Counted from the stretch's first letter, positions 8,229 through 16,740 are shown. The stretch is 64,000 nt of DNA from a candidate division NC10 bacterium CSP1-5 (GCA_001443495.1 LDXR01000004.1:62001-126000), one strand, 5' to 3'. Numbers and translations are program-made. Notes: generated by a model not told the origin, from the letters alone.

Positions 8229-8382
8229 GCCCCGAGTGACCCTTCCGATCTTTCGACGTCGGCGGCCGGTTCCCCCGGGCTCTTCCCCTCTTTCTTTCTC
8301 TTGCTTCCTTTGGGCTTGGAGGGGATGTCTTGCTCCCGGGATCCCGTCCCGCCGGGTCGATCGGACTGACCTCTCGGGACTC
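8218..8382 (-). ncRNA. Structured RNA A, 6S-like (leftward)
   Basis: About 165 nt. Closing stem: minus-strand GAGTCCCGAG pairs with CTCGGGGCTC (8373-8382 with 8227-8236); the single non-canonical position is a G-U pair only on the minus strand. A second stem CCGATC/GATCGG follows, then a large internal loop on both sides, then a long terminal hairpin (CCCGGG and TCCCCTC with their complements). A consensus promoter places +1 exactly at the first G of the closing stem, and T5 follows the 3' arm. The layout (closing stem, central bubble, terminal hairpin) is that of 6S RNA; a paralogue lies at 9098-9278. Confidence 0.6.
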
Positions 8383-8389
8383 AATGGGA

Positions 8390-8418
8390 AGTATACACCA
8401 TGACCGCTCACATGTCAA
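8390..8418 (-). promoter_or_regulatory. Consensus promoter of RNA A
   Basis: Minus strand TTGACA, 17 nt, TATACT. The start falls 7-8 nt downstream, at 8382-8383. Confidence 0.75.
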
Positions 8419-8447
8419 GGGGGCCGTTGCCCGACGCCTGGGGCTTC

Positions 8448-8999
8448 ATGGCCGATGAGATCGCCGAGGTCCTGGTCTCGGAGGCCGACCTGCAGGCGAA
8501 GGTCCGCGAGTTGGGGGCACGAATTGCGAGCGACTATGCCGGCAAGGACCTGCTGCTGATCACCGTGCTCAAGGGGGGGTTCATCTTTCTCGCCGACTTG
8601 TGCCGGGCCATCACCTTGCCGCTGACCATTGATGTCATGGCGGTGTCGAGCTACGGCCCCGGGGCGAGGCCGCTCGGCGTCGTCAAGATTCTCAAGGATC
8701 TCGACGAAAGCATCACGGGTCGCGAGGTCCTCGTCGTCGAGGATGTCATCGATACGGGGCTCACCCTGAGCTACCTCTTGCGCAACCTCCAGCCCCGGGC
8801 CCCCGCGAGTCTCAATGTCTGCGTCCTGCTCGACAAGCGGGCCCGCCGCATCGCGGACCTCCCCATCGCCTATCGGGGGTTTGAGATCCCGGACAAGTTC
8901 GTGGTGGGCTACGGTCTCGACTTTGCCCAGCGATACCGGAACCTCCCCTTTGTCGCCACGCTGACCAAGGAGGCCATGGACCACCTCAACCGTGCGTAA
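8448..8999 (+). CDS. hpt: Hypoxanthine phosphoribosyltransferase
   Basis: 183 residues, purine salvage in the cytoplasm (hypoxanthine or guanine plus PRPP). The N-terminus EVLVSEADLQAKVRELGARIASDY, the segment LLITVLKGGFIFLADL, the PRPP motif VLVVEDVIDTGLTLSYLL (about 95-112) and the C-terminal KFVVGYGLDFAQRYRNLPFV are all diagnostic. ATG 8448 is chosen because homology begins there; in-frame ATGs at 8400 and 8412 would overlap the promoter of the antisense RNA A. RNA B ends about 100 bp downstream. Confidence 0.9.
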   Translation: MADEIAEVLVSEADLQAKVRELGARIASDYAGKDLLLITVLKGGFIFLADLCRAITLPLTIDVMAVSSYGPGARPLGVVKILKDLDESITGREVLVVEDVIDTGLTLSYLLRNLQPRAPASLNVCVLLDKRARRIADLPIAYRGFEIPDKFVVGYGLDFAQRYRNLPFVATLTKEAMDHLNRA

Positions 9000-9097
9000 G
9001 GGGGTGGGCCGTGACCGCGTGCGCACAGAAGGGATCGTTTCCGGGAGTGAGGAGAGCGAGAAGAGCGCGGCGCGAGAAGGGGGAAGGCGTCGGGGCA

Positions 9098-9278
9098 AGC
9101 AAAGAGCCCCAAGTGACCCGTTCTGATCTTTGCTCCCAGGCGGCCGGTCCCTGTTTTCCTCCCCTCCGCTCTTCCCAGAGCAGGGGAGAGTATCTCGGTC
9201 ACCCGAGCATCAGGGTCCGCCGGTCCCTCCGGATCACGAGACCCGGTTATGGAGATCGAATCGAACCTCTTGGGGCTC
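9098..9278 (-). ncRNA. Structured RNA B, 6S-like paralogue of RNA A (leftward)
   Basis: About 180 nt. Closing stem GAGCCCCAAG/CTTGGGGCTC is perfect (9269-9278 with 9104-9113) and differs from RNA A by a compensatory change. A GATC-containing second stem, a two-sided internal loop and a terminal hairpin (CTCCCCT..GCTCT with complements) follow. The internal-loop 3' strand shares ACCGGCCGCC with RNA A. A promoter again puts +1 at the first G of the closing stem. The end is TTTGCTT. The region 9000-9475 otherwise contains no gene, only this RNA, its promoter and a short CTCAGC-rich repeat at 9389-9424. Confidence 0.6.
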
Positions 9279-9285
9279 TACTGTG

Positions 9286-9313
9286 AATATAGTCGTCATC
9301 GTTTCCGCGTCAA
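9286..9313 (-). promoter_or_regulatory. Promoter of RNA B
   Basis: Minus strand TTGACG, 16 nt, TATATT, with +1 at 9278. Confidence 0.7.
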
Positions 9314-9475
9314 GAAAAAAAATCGCACGTCGCAACGCGGCGCATCATCCAACACGATGAAAACCGCCCTCAAGAAGACCTGCTAACCCCTCAGTCCTCA
9401 GCACTCAGCCCTCAATGCTCAGTTGGCCCGAGACGTGCAAGGGGCTATGAGCGAAGCTGATCCGGCGAGGAAACA

Positions 9476-10294
9476 ATGCTGCCGTTTCTGCTGTATGCGA
9501 TCACGGGGTTGGCCACCGGGGTCCAGGTCTTTCGGCTCGTCATGTGGGCTGTCTGGGGGAAGGCCGTTCATCCCCTCGAGCACGTGTCCCTGCTTGGCTC
9601 GGTGGTGCTCATCACCGTGGCATTTGTCAGCCTGTGGCGGCCGCGCCCCGCGGCCTGGGCCGCCCTCATCGCGACGCTCTGCATGTGGAGCTTTTACGGG
9701 CCGGCCCTATACAAGAGCGTGGGGATCGCCGTCGCGTCGCGGGGATTCCCCCTATTCATCTTCCTCCCTCCGGCCCTGCTGCTGGTCACGACCTGTTACG
9801 CCATTGGTGCCGGTCCCCTGCGAGAGAAACTGGATCGGGTGCCGGGCTGGCTCTTTCCCGAAGCGGCAGGCCGGGGCGTCAAGGTGGCGGTCGAGATTCT
9901 GCTGTTCATCGCGTCCCTCGCCGTCGTGGCCTCGTGGTTCTTTGTCGGCGTCGAAAGCACGGTGACGCATGACATGCGGTGGACCTATGGCAGGGAAAAA
10001 AATGCGCGGGGCCAGCGCGAGATCTTCCTGGTCTACACCGATTTCCCGTACTATTACGAGCGGTTCTATTCAGAGGAGCTGGCGCGCTACCTCGAATCGC
10101 TCGGCCGCGACACCGTGCCCGTCACCTTCAAGGTGACCAGGGACTTTGGCAAGGTGCGCGGGTACAGCGTCCGCGAGGTGGGGCAGTGGACCGGCCGCAG
10201 CAAAGGCTGGACCAGCGGCGGCTCCGCCTGCGGCGGCATCCTTCCGCCGTGTCCTCCTGCTGGTCAACCTCGCCCCCCATCCCCCTGGTCCTAA
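9476..10294 (+). CDS. Membrane protein of unknown function
   Basis: 272 residues. Five or six hydrophobic segments occupy residues about 1-165; the remainder (DMRWTYGREKNARGQREIF onward) is soluble and rich in Tyr and charged residues. ATG 9476 is preceded by GAGGAAACA. The last 35 residues are Gly/Pro/Ser-rich and look unlike the rest, so a late frameshift or read-through into non-homologous DNA is possible. No family recognised. Confidence 0.65.
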   Translation: MLPFLLYAITGLATGVQVFRLVMWAVWGKAVHPLEHVSLLGSVVLITVAFVSLWRPRPAAWAALIATLCMWSFYGPALYKSVGIAVASRGFPLFIFLPPALLLVTTCYAIGAGPLREKLDRVPGWLFPEAAGRGVKVAVEILLFIASLAVVASWFFVGVESTVTHDMRWTYGREKNARGQREIFLVYTDFPYYYERFYSEELARYLESLGRDTVPVTFKVTRDFGKVRGYSVREVGQWTGRSKGWTSGGSACGGILPPCPPAGQPRPPSPWS

Positions 10295-10322
10295 CCTCTT
10301 CCTTCTCACTTCTCACCAGGTA

Positions 10323-11210
10323 CTAGCCCTTGAGTGCGGGCGCGAGCACGTCCTTCACGAAAGTCTCGAACGTGGTCGGCGTCGTCGTCTCCGCCGACCG
10401 CTTGGCCTCGTCCTTGAGCGTGCCGGCCTGGAAGGCCGCGTACATCTCGAGCATTGTGTCGGCCACGTTCTCGGTGGCACCCATGCCGATCATGGCCTCC
10501 TTCGCCTTGGCGGGCGGCACCTGGACGTGCCGGACCTCCTTGCCGATGGCTCGGCCGATGATCCTGGCGCACTCGTCCAGGCTGTAGTCCTTGGGGCCGT
10601 GCAGGGAAAGGATTTTGGGTCGGGAGGGCGCCGGGCCGGTGATGACGCGGGCGGCGCGCTCGGCGATGTCAACGGTGGCGATCATGGGCGCCGTGAGATT
10701 CCCCGAAAGGGGCATGAAGATGCTGCTCGTGTTCTTGATCTCGTCGAGATGCCAGAGGTGGTTCTCCATGAACCAGGTGGGGCGCAGGATGGTCAGTCCC
10801 TGCGTGGCCTCGGAAAAAATCTTTTCGGCGTCGTGGAGGCCCAGGATGGGTCCCGTCCCTTTGCTCAGGTGCGCGCCGACGCTGGAGAGAAGCACGGTGT
10901 GCTTGATCTTATTGGCCTTCACCGCGGCGGCGCCCTTCTTGGCGATCTCGACGTAGTAGGCGCGGTAGTTGGGGACGGCAAAGTTGGGGGGGCAAAGGAA
11001 GAAAAGCGCGTCGGCGCCCTGGATCGCCTTCTTGACCGAGGCAGCGTCGCCCAGATCCCCCTGGGCGACCTTCGCCCCCCTGGCCTGTTCTTGCTTGAGC
11101 TTGTCGGGGGTGCGGGCGAGGAGGATCAGCTCGTGGCGCTTCTGGTCGAGTAACCGTTTCGTCAGTTCCCGTCCAATGTTTCCCGTCGGCGTGGTAATCG
11201 CGATTCTCAT
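10323..11210 (-). CDS. NmrA-family NAD(P)-binding protein
   Basis: 295 residues. The Rossmann motif is TTPTGNIGRELTKRLL; ADALFFLCPP, LLSSVGAH and the segment LTILRPTWFMEN are typical of NmrA/quinone-oxidoreductase-like atypical SDRs, which often act as redox sensors or NAD(P)H-dependent reductases. A Shine-Dalgarno AAGGAGG sits 6 nt before ATG 11210. It converges on the preceding membrane protein gene with about 30 bp between them. Confidence 0.85.
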   Translation of the reverse strand: MRIAITTPTGNIGRELTKRLLDQKRHELILLARTPDKLKQEQARGAKVAQGDLGDAASVKKAIQGADALFFLCPPNFAVPNYRAYYVEIAKKGAAAVKANKIKHTVLLSSVGAHLSKGTGPILGLHDAEKIFSEATQGLTILRPTWFMENHLWHLDEIKNTSSIFMPLSGNLTAPMIATVDIAERAARVITGPAPSRPKILSLHGPKDYSLDECARIIGRAIGKEVRHVQVPPAKAKEAMIGMGATENVADTMLEMYAAFQAGTLKDEAKRSAETTTPTTFETFVKDVLAPALKG

Positions 11211-11356
11211 GGCGACCTCCTTGTGTGGTGTTCATAGGGCAGGCTTTAAGCATCGCTCAGCCGCGCCAGCGGTGTCAAGCGACTTAGCCCGTCTGAGCCC
11301 CTCCTAAGTACGCCGTCTGGCCTATGGCGACGCTTACCACACAGCAAGAAATATAC

Positions 11357-11384
11357 TTGATGAACATACGACGATGAGTATATT
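11357..11384 (+). promoter_or_regulatory. Promoter for the ORF6N gene
   Basis: TTGATG, 16 nt, TATATT, in an AT-rich patch about 70 bp before ATG 11454. Confidence 0.5.
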
Positions 11385-11453
11385 AAGTGTGGCTCGTTAA
11401 CAATCTTCTGACCCGTTCCTTCGGATCCGCGGGACACCGGGGACGATGGAAAC

Positions 11454-11978
11454 ATGGCAGTGAAGCAATCCCTTGTTCCTCTTGAGCGCATTGAACGCGC
11501 CATCCTGCTCATCCGGGGTCAAAAGGTGATGCTGAGCACGGATCTCGCTGAGCTTTATGGTGTCGAACCCCGCGTGCTGGTGCAGGCCGTGAAGCGGAAT
11601 ATCGAACGCTTCCCCAGAGACTTCTTGTTCCAGCTGACCAAGGCCGAGTCTTCAAACTTGAAATCACAAATTGTGATTTCAAGTTGGGGTGGCGTCCGTC
11701 GAGCGGCCCCGTATGCCTTTACCGAGCAGGGTGTGGCCATGCTCTCCAGCGTCCTGCGGAGCAAGCGCGCCGTCCAGGTGAACATCGAGATCATGCGGGC
11801 TTTCGTCCGGCTGCGCCGGATGCTTGCCTCGCACAAGGACCTGGCTCGGAAGCTCGAAGAGCTGGAAGGGAAATACGACGCCCAGTTCAAGGTCGTCTTC
11901 GACGCTATCCGCGAGCTGATGGCTCCGCCCGAGCCGAAACGGCGCCGCATCGGATTCTTGGCGAAGCAATCGGAATAG
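11454..11978 (+). CDS. ORF6N-domain DNA-binding protein
   Basis: 174 residues. Residues about 10-95 form the ORF6N (KilA-N-related) domain: [35 protein letters not shown], and [16 protein letters not shown]. The C-terminal part is a charged helix. Such proteins are common in phages and mobile islands, and this one opens the accessory region. A 31-nt palindrome lies inside the coding sequence (11655-11685), where it encodes the LKSQIV stretch. Confidence 0.85.
   Translation: MAVKQSLVPLERIERAILLIRGQKVMLSTDLAELYGVEPRVLVQAVKRNIERFPRDFLFQLTKAESSNLKSQIVISSWGGVRRAAPYAFTEQGVAMLSSVLRSKRAVQVNIEIMRAFVRLRRMLASHKDLARKLEELEGKYDAQFKVVFDAIRELMAPPEPKRRRIGFLAKQSE
11655..11685. repeat. 31-nt perfect palindrome within the ORF6N coding region
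   Basis: Two 15-nt arms (AACTTGAAATCACAA and complement) around one central A. Because it encodes conserved residues it may be fortuitous, or it could be an autoregulatory operator. Confidence 0.6.
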
Positions 11979-11996
11979 CTGGCGGAGGTGAGATAC

Positions 11997-12383
11997 ATGG
12001 CCGCGCTCGATATTATCGCGACGATCTTCGCGCTCTTGATTGTGGTGAAGATCGTGGTTCTGCTTGTGAACCCACAATTGTGGATGAAGAAGGTCGCCGA
12101 ACCGCTGTTGGGCAATCCTCTGTTGGCGACCGCCGTGTATGGGATCTTGGCGATCGTGGTCGGGTACTATGTGTTTACCAACCTGGATATCATCGACATC
12201 GCTGCGGTGATGGCGTTCACGGCCCTCGTGACGGGATTGGGCATGCTGCCGTATGCACAAACGCTGCTGAAAACCGCCGAGGAGATGTCGGCGACTCGGT
12301 CGAAGCTGCTGCGGAACGCGTGGCTCCCCATCGTGATCTGGGTCGTGATCGCCCTCTGGGTCCTCACCTCCGTTCTTGCGTAG
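11997..12383 (+). CDS. Small polytopic membrane protein
   Basis: 128 residues with four hydrophobic segments (about 3-25, 45-65, 70-85, 105-125) and few charges. ATG 11997 follows GGAGGTGA at a 6-nt distance and lies 18 bp after the ORF6N gene, so the two are probably cotranscribed. No family recognised. Confidence 0.7.
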   Translation: MAALDIIATIFALLIVVKIVVLLVNPQLWMKKVAEPLLGNPLLATAVYGILAIVVGYYVFTNLDIIDIAAVMAFTALVTGLGMLPYAQTLLKTAEEMSATRSKLLRNAWLPIVIWVVIALWVLTSVLA

Positions 12384-12453
12384 AACAAGACCACAAGTGC
12401 ACCATGACCACCACCCCAAGTGTGTCAAGCACCACCCCCACCGTCTTTATCAA

Positions 12454-12482
12454 TTGACACCTCAGGCCAAATGCCTTAAGTT
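12454..12482 (+). promoter_or_regulatory. Probable promoter in the 12.4-12.7 kb gap
   Basis: TTGACA, 17 nt, TAAGTT. It would give a transcript ending at the terminator 12616-12656 unless read-through reaches the gene at 12741. Confidence 0.4.
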
Positions 12483-12615
12483 AGCGCCAGCATTGCGCCT
12501 ATGGCTTAGAGATTTGTAGGAACACGGCGATGGCAATTGTAGTCCCCCGACGCACTTGAGCAACCGAAGGGCGCCCTGAGCTTTACCCTGAGGACTATCG
12601 AAGGGTTGTCGAATG

Positions 12616-12656
12616 AGCACCGGGCGGGTCGTGCACCCCCGGTGCTTTGTTGTTTG
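12616..12656 (+). terminator. Rho-independent terminator or attenuator
   Basis: AGCACCGGG pairs with CCCGGTGCT around a 13-nt loop; TTGTTGTTT follows. The surrounding gap 12384-12740 otherwise holds only the promoter above. Confidence 0.5.
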
Positions 12657-12740
12657 GAAGAGCGGTGTTCGGTGGGCCAGGGGGGATGAGTCAAGCGCTG
12701 GATTGACCCCTTCGATTTGATTTCAGTTGAAGGAGAAAAA

Positions 12741-13127
12741 ATGTCCATTCTAAGTGGAGTTTCCGCCTACTACTATATTATCGCGATCGGGCTCAGTTGT
12801 TACTACGCTTACCGGGGGTACGTGGGTAATTGGATTGCCATGGTCCGCGAAAACGAAAAGATACCTGTAGGACGTCGAACGTTCGCGAGATGGGAAATAA
12901 TATCTGTGTATTGCGTCCATGATTTGCTTTTCCATTTCATTTGTTCCATTGCAGGGTTTCTCACAATGCTCGTGGTCAATAACCTCTACGAATCACTCGT
13001 TTCAGCACCGAGCTTTGATACAGGCAAGTCTGTCCTATTGGCATTCTCATTTTTATTTGGGATCATCGGTGTAACTGGCCAGCTACCAGCCCTGATCCAA
13101 CAGGGGAAACTTCCCTACATGAGATAG
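12741..13127 (+). CDS. Small membrane protein, orphan
   Basis: 128 residues with about three hydrophobic segments (SAYYYIIAIGLSCYYAY at the N-terminus, a central one near LLFHFICSIAGFLTMLVV, and LLAFSFLFGIIGV near the end). ATG 12741 has AAGGAGAA immediately upstream. Its base composition is clearly AT-richer than the housekeeping genes, consistent with acquisition. No family recognised. Confidence 0.65.
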   Translation: MSILSGVSAYYYIIAIGLSCYYAYRGYVGNWIAMVRENEKIPVGRRTFARWEIISVYCVHDLLFHFICSIAGFLTMLVVNNLYESLVSAPSFDTGKSVLLAFSFLFGIIGVTGQLPALIQQGKLPYMR

Positions 13128-13146
13128 CGCTAGTGGGGAACGGGCG

Positions 13147-13245
13147 GGGTCAGGCTGAGCTAGCCCCGATTTGACGGACACCTCAAAAGGGGACACAATC
13201 TCCGAGGAAGTGGCTCATGCGCCACCGGAAACGCTTTGCTCAAAT
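13147..13245 (+). repeat. IS-end remnant S1
   Basis: Contains the shared core TTTGACGGACACCTCAAAAG followed by GGGACACAAT and then ATGCGCCACCGGAAACGC, which would encode MRHRKRF, the usual start of an IS3-type OrfA. It is cut after about ten codons. Confidence 0.6.
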
Positions 13246-13397
13246 AGAAAATGGGCTCTGACGCCATTTACCTACCTTAAGTAAGGGATTCGACCCACTT
13301 GCGCCTTTTGAGCTTTCGGATTCCTCTGACGTCCAGATATAGAGCTAGAGGTACCGGACACCTTTGGACTCGGCGCGCGCAGGGGGGGGATGAGCAC

Positions 13398-13934
13398 ATG
13401 AGCGAAGACAGGGTCGAGAAGTTCCTGACGACGGCTGAGGCCTATTCGAGGGCCCTCCGCGAAGGTTGGGAACATATAGGGTCGCTGCAGCAACACGAAG
13501 ATAAGATGGTCGTATGGATAATTGGCCTTGCGGCCGGGGCCGTCATCGCGCTGCTAGCATATATCATCGACGTCAATAGGACCCCGCAATGGGCCTTGCT
13601 CCTCTCGCTTGGTCCGTTTGTTCTTGCTGTCGTCGCTGGAGTCGCTTACCGGCTAGTTCTAGCGGAAGTCATGGAGAGAGACATGTTGTTTGCGGCCAAG
13701 AAGGTCCACGCGCTGGAGGCGCTAAAGTTCAGGACATTTGAGGGCGCGGAGGGGTCGGACCAGCTCGCACGGGAGGTTCTCGCGATAATGGATGACAAGC
13801 CCGACACTCTTGCCAAGCTGAAATACCGGCTAGATCGGATTCAGCGAGTTGCAAACCGGCTTAGATTTATGCCTTATACCCTATTCGCCCTCGGCGTGGT
13901 TATCGCCCCTGTAATCTCGGTCTGCCTACGGTGA
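13398..13934 (+). CDS. Membrane protein with two N-terminal helices, orphan
   Basis: 178 residues: a soluble amphipathic N-terminus, two membrane segments (about 42-60 and 70-90), a cytoplasmic helical stretch, and a third membrane segment at the C-terminus (MPYTLFALGVVIAPVI). ATG 13398. It is bracketed by IS-end remnants S1 and S2. No family recognised. Confidence 0.6.
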   Translation: MSEDRVEKFLTTAEAYSRALREGWEHIGSLQQHEDKMVVWIIGLAAGAVIALLAYIIDVNRTPQWALLLSLGPFVLAVVAGVAYRLVLAEVMERDMLFAAKKVHALEALKFRTFEGAEGSDQLAREVLAIMDDKPDTLAKLKYRLDRIQRVANRLRFMPYTLFALGVVIAPVISVCLR

Positions 13935-13955
13935 AGGGCGAGCAGAGAAAGGAAG

Positions 13956-14056
13956 AGGTCAGGCGACGCTACCCCCGATTTGACGGACACCTCAAAAGGG
14001 GACACAATACTCACGAGTTCAAGCAGGAGGCGGTCCGGCGCCTGAAAGAGCCGTAG
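13956..14056 (+). repeat. IS-end remnant S2 with transposase fragment
   Basis: Same core as S1. After it the frame reads THEFKQEAVRRLKE then stop, matching the start of IS3-family OrfA transposases, so this is the left end of a deleted insertion sequence. Confidence 0.65.
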
Positions 14057-14108
14057 TAACGAAATTCGACTCCAACTCCAGTTTCGTTTTCATGGACCTC
14101 CAACCATC

Positions 14109-14591
14109 ATGAGAGCACTGTTAGCTTCAATCGCCTTGGCTTGTGCACTCTTTGCCGCCGTGCTAGCCACATTCATGTCTGCGCGTATATTTGTCGCTTC
14201 GTTTTTGTTGGGTCTTTTGAGTCTTTTCCTCCAGAAAAATGCGATTCTTCGTGTCGGAGAGCGTCGCGCGTTGATTCAATTCATGGTGTACTTTGAAGTC
14301 CTGTTCGCGGTGCTGCCGAATGCCTTCACTGCGTTAGTAATTAGCGGCTTTGGACCGGGGGGGTTGGGAATGATGGTTTTGCTCTCATTGTACTACGTGT
14401 TCCCGGCATCAATCTTCGGTAAGGAGCTGTTTCTTACAGAAATGGTCATCGCGCCGCATGGGGTTGGGGGTATCTTGGTGAGTGCCGCTTTCTTTGCCGT
14501 AGTGGGCTCCCTCATCGTGTTTGGGCTGCATCTTGTTGCGCGAAAGGTAGCTGCCCGGGCGCGAAAGGCTGGGGGTCACGTCTCTTCATGA
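14109..14591 (+). CDS. Small polytopic membrane protein, orphan
   Basis: 160 residues with four or five hydrophobic segments and a basic C-terminal tail (ARKVAARARKAGG). ATG 14109. Followed by repeat R1. No family recognised. Confidence 0.65.
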   Translation: MRALLASIALACALFAAVLATFMSARIFVASFLLGLLSLFLQKNAILRVGERRALIQFMVYFEVLFAVLPNAFTALVISGFGPGGLGMMVLLSLYYVFPASIFGKELFLTEMVIAPHGVGGILVSAAFFAVVGSLIVFGLHLVARKVAARARKAGGHVSS

Positions 14592-14630
14592 GACATTTTC
14601 CCGCTGCTGACCTCTGCTAGGACAAGGATC

Positions 14631-14713
14631 TAGGTGGGCGATGGCTGGGAGCGAGGTTGTTCCGTTCAGGTGTGAAGAGTGGGGCGGGGAATTCCCCGCG
14701 ACCGCGGGCAGGC
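14631..14713 (+). repeat. Zinc-ribbon-coding repeat R1
   Basis: The ATG at 14641 opens a 36-residue ORF with EVVPFRCEEWGGEFPATAG. One of the cysteines of the ribbon is Trp here. The gap 14592-14919 between convergent genes holds only this repeat. Confidence 0.7.
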
Positions 14714-14919
14714 CCGCCCCTGCGCCCGCCTCCTGTGCAGGCAGCACCTGATCATCCCGCCGCCCAAAGCCACGCGTCTTCATGATACGCCGCTCCCTCT
14801 CTGCACCATGTGCCATGTGGCGACCGTCAACACGGGGAAGGATAAGTAGTGAACGGAAAATGGGGTCTGGCCGCATTTTCCGACTCTGAGTGGCATCAAG
14901 GTCCTGGAGGAGCAACCGC

Positions 14920-15852
14920 TTACGGGCTCACGCCGGAGATATCTTGCAGGGTGTCGCGATAGATGTGCGTGCTCTCTGGAGCGAGCCGCACGGCCTCTTC
15001 GGCCGCTCGCTGGGCTTCGTCGTGTTGGCCCTCTGCAGCCAAGGCGTAGGCGAGGTTGTTCCAAGCCGCTGGCGCCTTCGGCTGACGCCGTGTCGCCTCT
15101 CGGAAGGCTCGCGCGGCTCCAGAGAAGTCCTTTTGTGCATAGAGCGTGTTCCCCAGGCCCATCCACGCGGGGAAGCTGTCGCGCCAGCGAGAGAGGATCG
15201 CCAGGTAGGCGTTGGCGGCCTCTCGGTGATGTGCGGTACGCTCCAGACCGGCGGCGGCGTCAAGCACCGACCGTTCGTCCGCCGTTGCTGGGAGACGCTC
15301 CGGCGGGAGGACCACGAGGCCCCAATAGTCGCCGCGCTCCCAGGTGCGCTCGAATGCGTACAAATCGGTGACGCGCCGGGCGTCCGTCCCGGAGTGCAAA
15401 ACGATTTCCCGCTTGTGAAGGTCGTAGCCGTACGCGACGGCGTAATGCCACTGGGGGAACCAATCCAGGGCCAGATTTTGGAAGACGACCACCGGGTTGC
15501 CTGCGGTGATCTCGGCCAAGAGCGACCGCACGTCGCTTACCTGGACCGCCAGCCGTCCGCGGCGCCGTGCCGCGGCCACCATGTCGTTCCGAAGGGTGCC
15601 CTGACGCGACGGCGTATAGACCTCCGGGACTAACGCATCCGGGGTGACAGGGTCACCCGACCAGGTCATCACCATCGCGAGCGCCGCCGGCCCACAATAG
15701 TATCTCTGCTGCGGGTAGAACGGGACGCCCGCGACCTCGGCCTGTTGTGGGAGGTGCCCGCCGTCCGCCAAGAGCCTCGACGTCTGCGGCGTCGCGCACG
15801 CTCCCAACACACTCACGAGCAGAAGGCCACACAGCGGACCACGCAGTCGCAT
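14920..15852 (-). CDS. PA2778-family lipoprotein: C39-like cysteine peptidase with TPR repeats
   Basis: 310 residues. A lipoprotein signal ends in the lipobox LGAC (Cys 19). A papain-like C39 peptidase domain follows, with Cys in RYYCGPAALAMVM and His in WHYAVAYGYD. The C-terminal third has TPR-like repeats (AWMGLGNTLYAQKDFSGAARAFREA and AWNNLAYALAAEGQHDEAQRAAEEA). It is followed upstream by a PA2779-type gene, the usual partner. The pair is thought to act in envelope protein processing; substrate unknown. Confidence 0.88.
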   Translation of the reverse strand: MRLRGPLCGLLLVSVLGACATPQTSRLLADGGHLPQQAEVAGVPFYPQQRYYCGPAALAMVMTWSGDPVTPDALVPEVYTPSRQGTLRNDMVAAARRRGRLAVQVSDVRSLLAEITAGNPVVVFQNLALDWFPQWHYAVAYGYDLHKREIVLHSGTDARRVTDLYAFERTWERGDYWGLVVLPPERLPATADERSVLDAAAGLERTAHHREAANAYLAILSRWRDSFPAWMGLGNTLYAQKDFSGAARAFREATRRQPKAPAAWNNLAYALAAEGQHDEAQRAAEEAVRLAPESTHIYRDTLQDISGVSP

Positions 15853-15859
15853 GGCGGCA

Positions 15860-16276
15860 CTACTTCTTGGCGGCGCAGAGGGTAAAGGGATAGACTTTGG
15901 TCAGGCAGAGGAGGTCCGTGATCAGCAGGACGACGAAGACGAAGAGTATGGCTCCGACGATGACCGCGACGGCGTCTTGACCGGCGGCCGTCTCGTCCAG
16001 CTTGGTGGCGATCCGGGCGATCTCCTCGTCAGACAGTGCCTTCGTACGTGCGGCTGCTTCCTCCGGGTCGATACCCAATGCCTCCATCTCGCGCCGCACG
16101 TCCTCGCGCGCGAGGAAGCTCATGACCCGCGCGCGGTCTTCGGTGGCCGCGTCTTCGCGTATCACCTGTTCAGTGGAGACCATTGTGGCATGCGCCACAG
16201 GCAGAGGACCGACTTCAACGAACATCACCAGAGCCATTGGCAGGGCGAGCGCCCGACAGATCCTTTGAAAAGTCAT
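15860..16276 (-). CDS. PA2779-family protein
   Basis: 138 residues: signal peptide (RALALPMALVMFVEV...VAHA), then a conserved acidic stretch (VMSFLAREDVRREMEALGIDPEEAAART) and a C-terminal membrane helix. It is the usual partner of PA2778-type peptidases, lies 7 bp upstream, and is cotranscribed. ATG 16276 has GGGGAGG upstream; an in-frame start 21 codons earlier lacks one. Confidence 0.85.
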   Translation of the reverse strand: MTFQRICRALALPMALVMFVEVGPLPVAHATMVSTEQVIREDAATEDRARVMSFLAREDVRREMEALGIDPEEAAARTKALSDEEIARIATKLDETAAGQDAVAVIVGAILFVFVVLLITDLLCLTKVYPFTLCAAKK

Positions 16277-16318
16277 GATCCCTCCCCTCAACCCCGTTTT
16301 GTCGACCTTACAAAAGCC

Positions 16319-16346
16319 ATCATACAGGGCAAAGTGCAAGATTCAA
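16319..16346 (-). promoter_or_regulatory. Promoter of the PA2779-PA2778 operon
   Basis: Minus strand TTGAAT, 16 nt, TATGAT. Confidence 0.55.
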
Positions 16347-16594
16347 GCCGAACCCTGGGGCAAGGACGAACGAGCGCCTATTCTTGTGGCAGTTGAGTCC
16401 CGCGAAGGTTGTTGGGTATTGTGTTTACCGGAACTCGGCCTTATCCTTCCTAGGGAAGACCCGTAGCGACGGAGGATCAAGCCCAGGCAAGAGAGAGAAG
16501 GCGGTGTCAGACTTGCCTAACTTGCCTAGGGGGGCGAGGAGGCGGAAAAGGGGTCGGGAGTCTTTTCTAGGCCTTTGACGGCGCAACCGGTGCG

Positions 16595-16713
16595 GGTTGA
16601 ATAGGTGAATGAAGGGGATGGCGGGGCGCGAGGTTGTTCCGTTCAAGTGCGAGGAGTGTGGCGGAGAATTCGCCGCGCCCGCGGGCGGGCCCTGCCGGTT
16701 CAGAAATACCTAA
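16595..16713 (+). repeat. Zinc-ribbon-coding repeat R2
   Basis: The ATG at 16618 opens a complete 31-codon ORF with VVPFKCEECGGEFAAPAGG then CRFRNT and stop. It ends 27 bp before the next membrane protein gene. The gap 16347-16740 otherwise shows nothing. Confidence 0.75.
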
Positions 16714-16740
16714 GACGGTTCGACGTTGAGGAGTACCAGA

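Noticed and set aside
9104-9278. tRNA or tRNA-Sec
   Set aside because: TTCGATTC looked T-loop-like, but it lies next to the wrong end of the closing stem, there is no CCA/T-arm arrangement, and the length is about 175 nt.
13270-13300. tRNA T-arm on the minus strand
   Set aside because: GGGTCGAATCCC is isolated; no acceptor, D or anticodon arms are found nearby.
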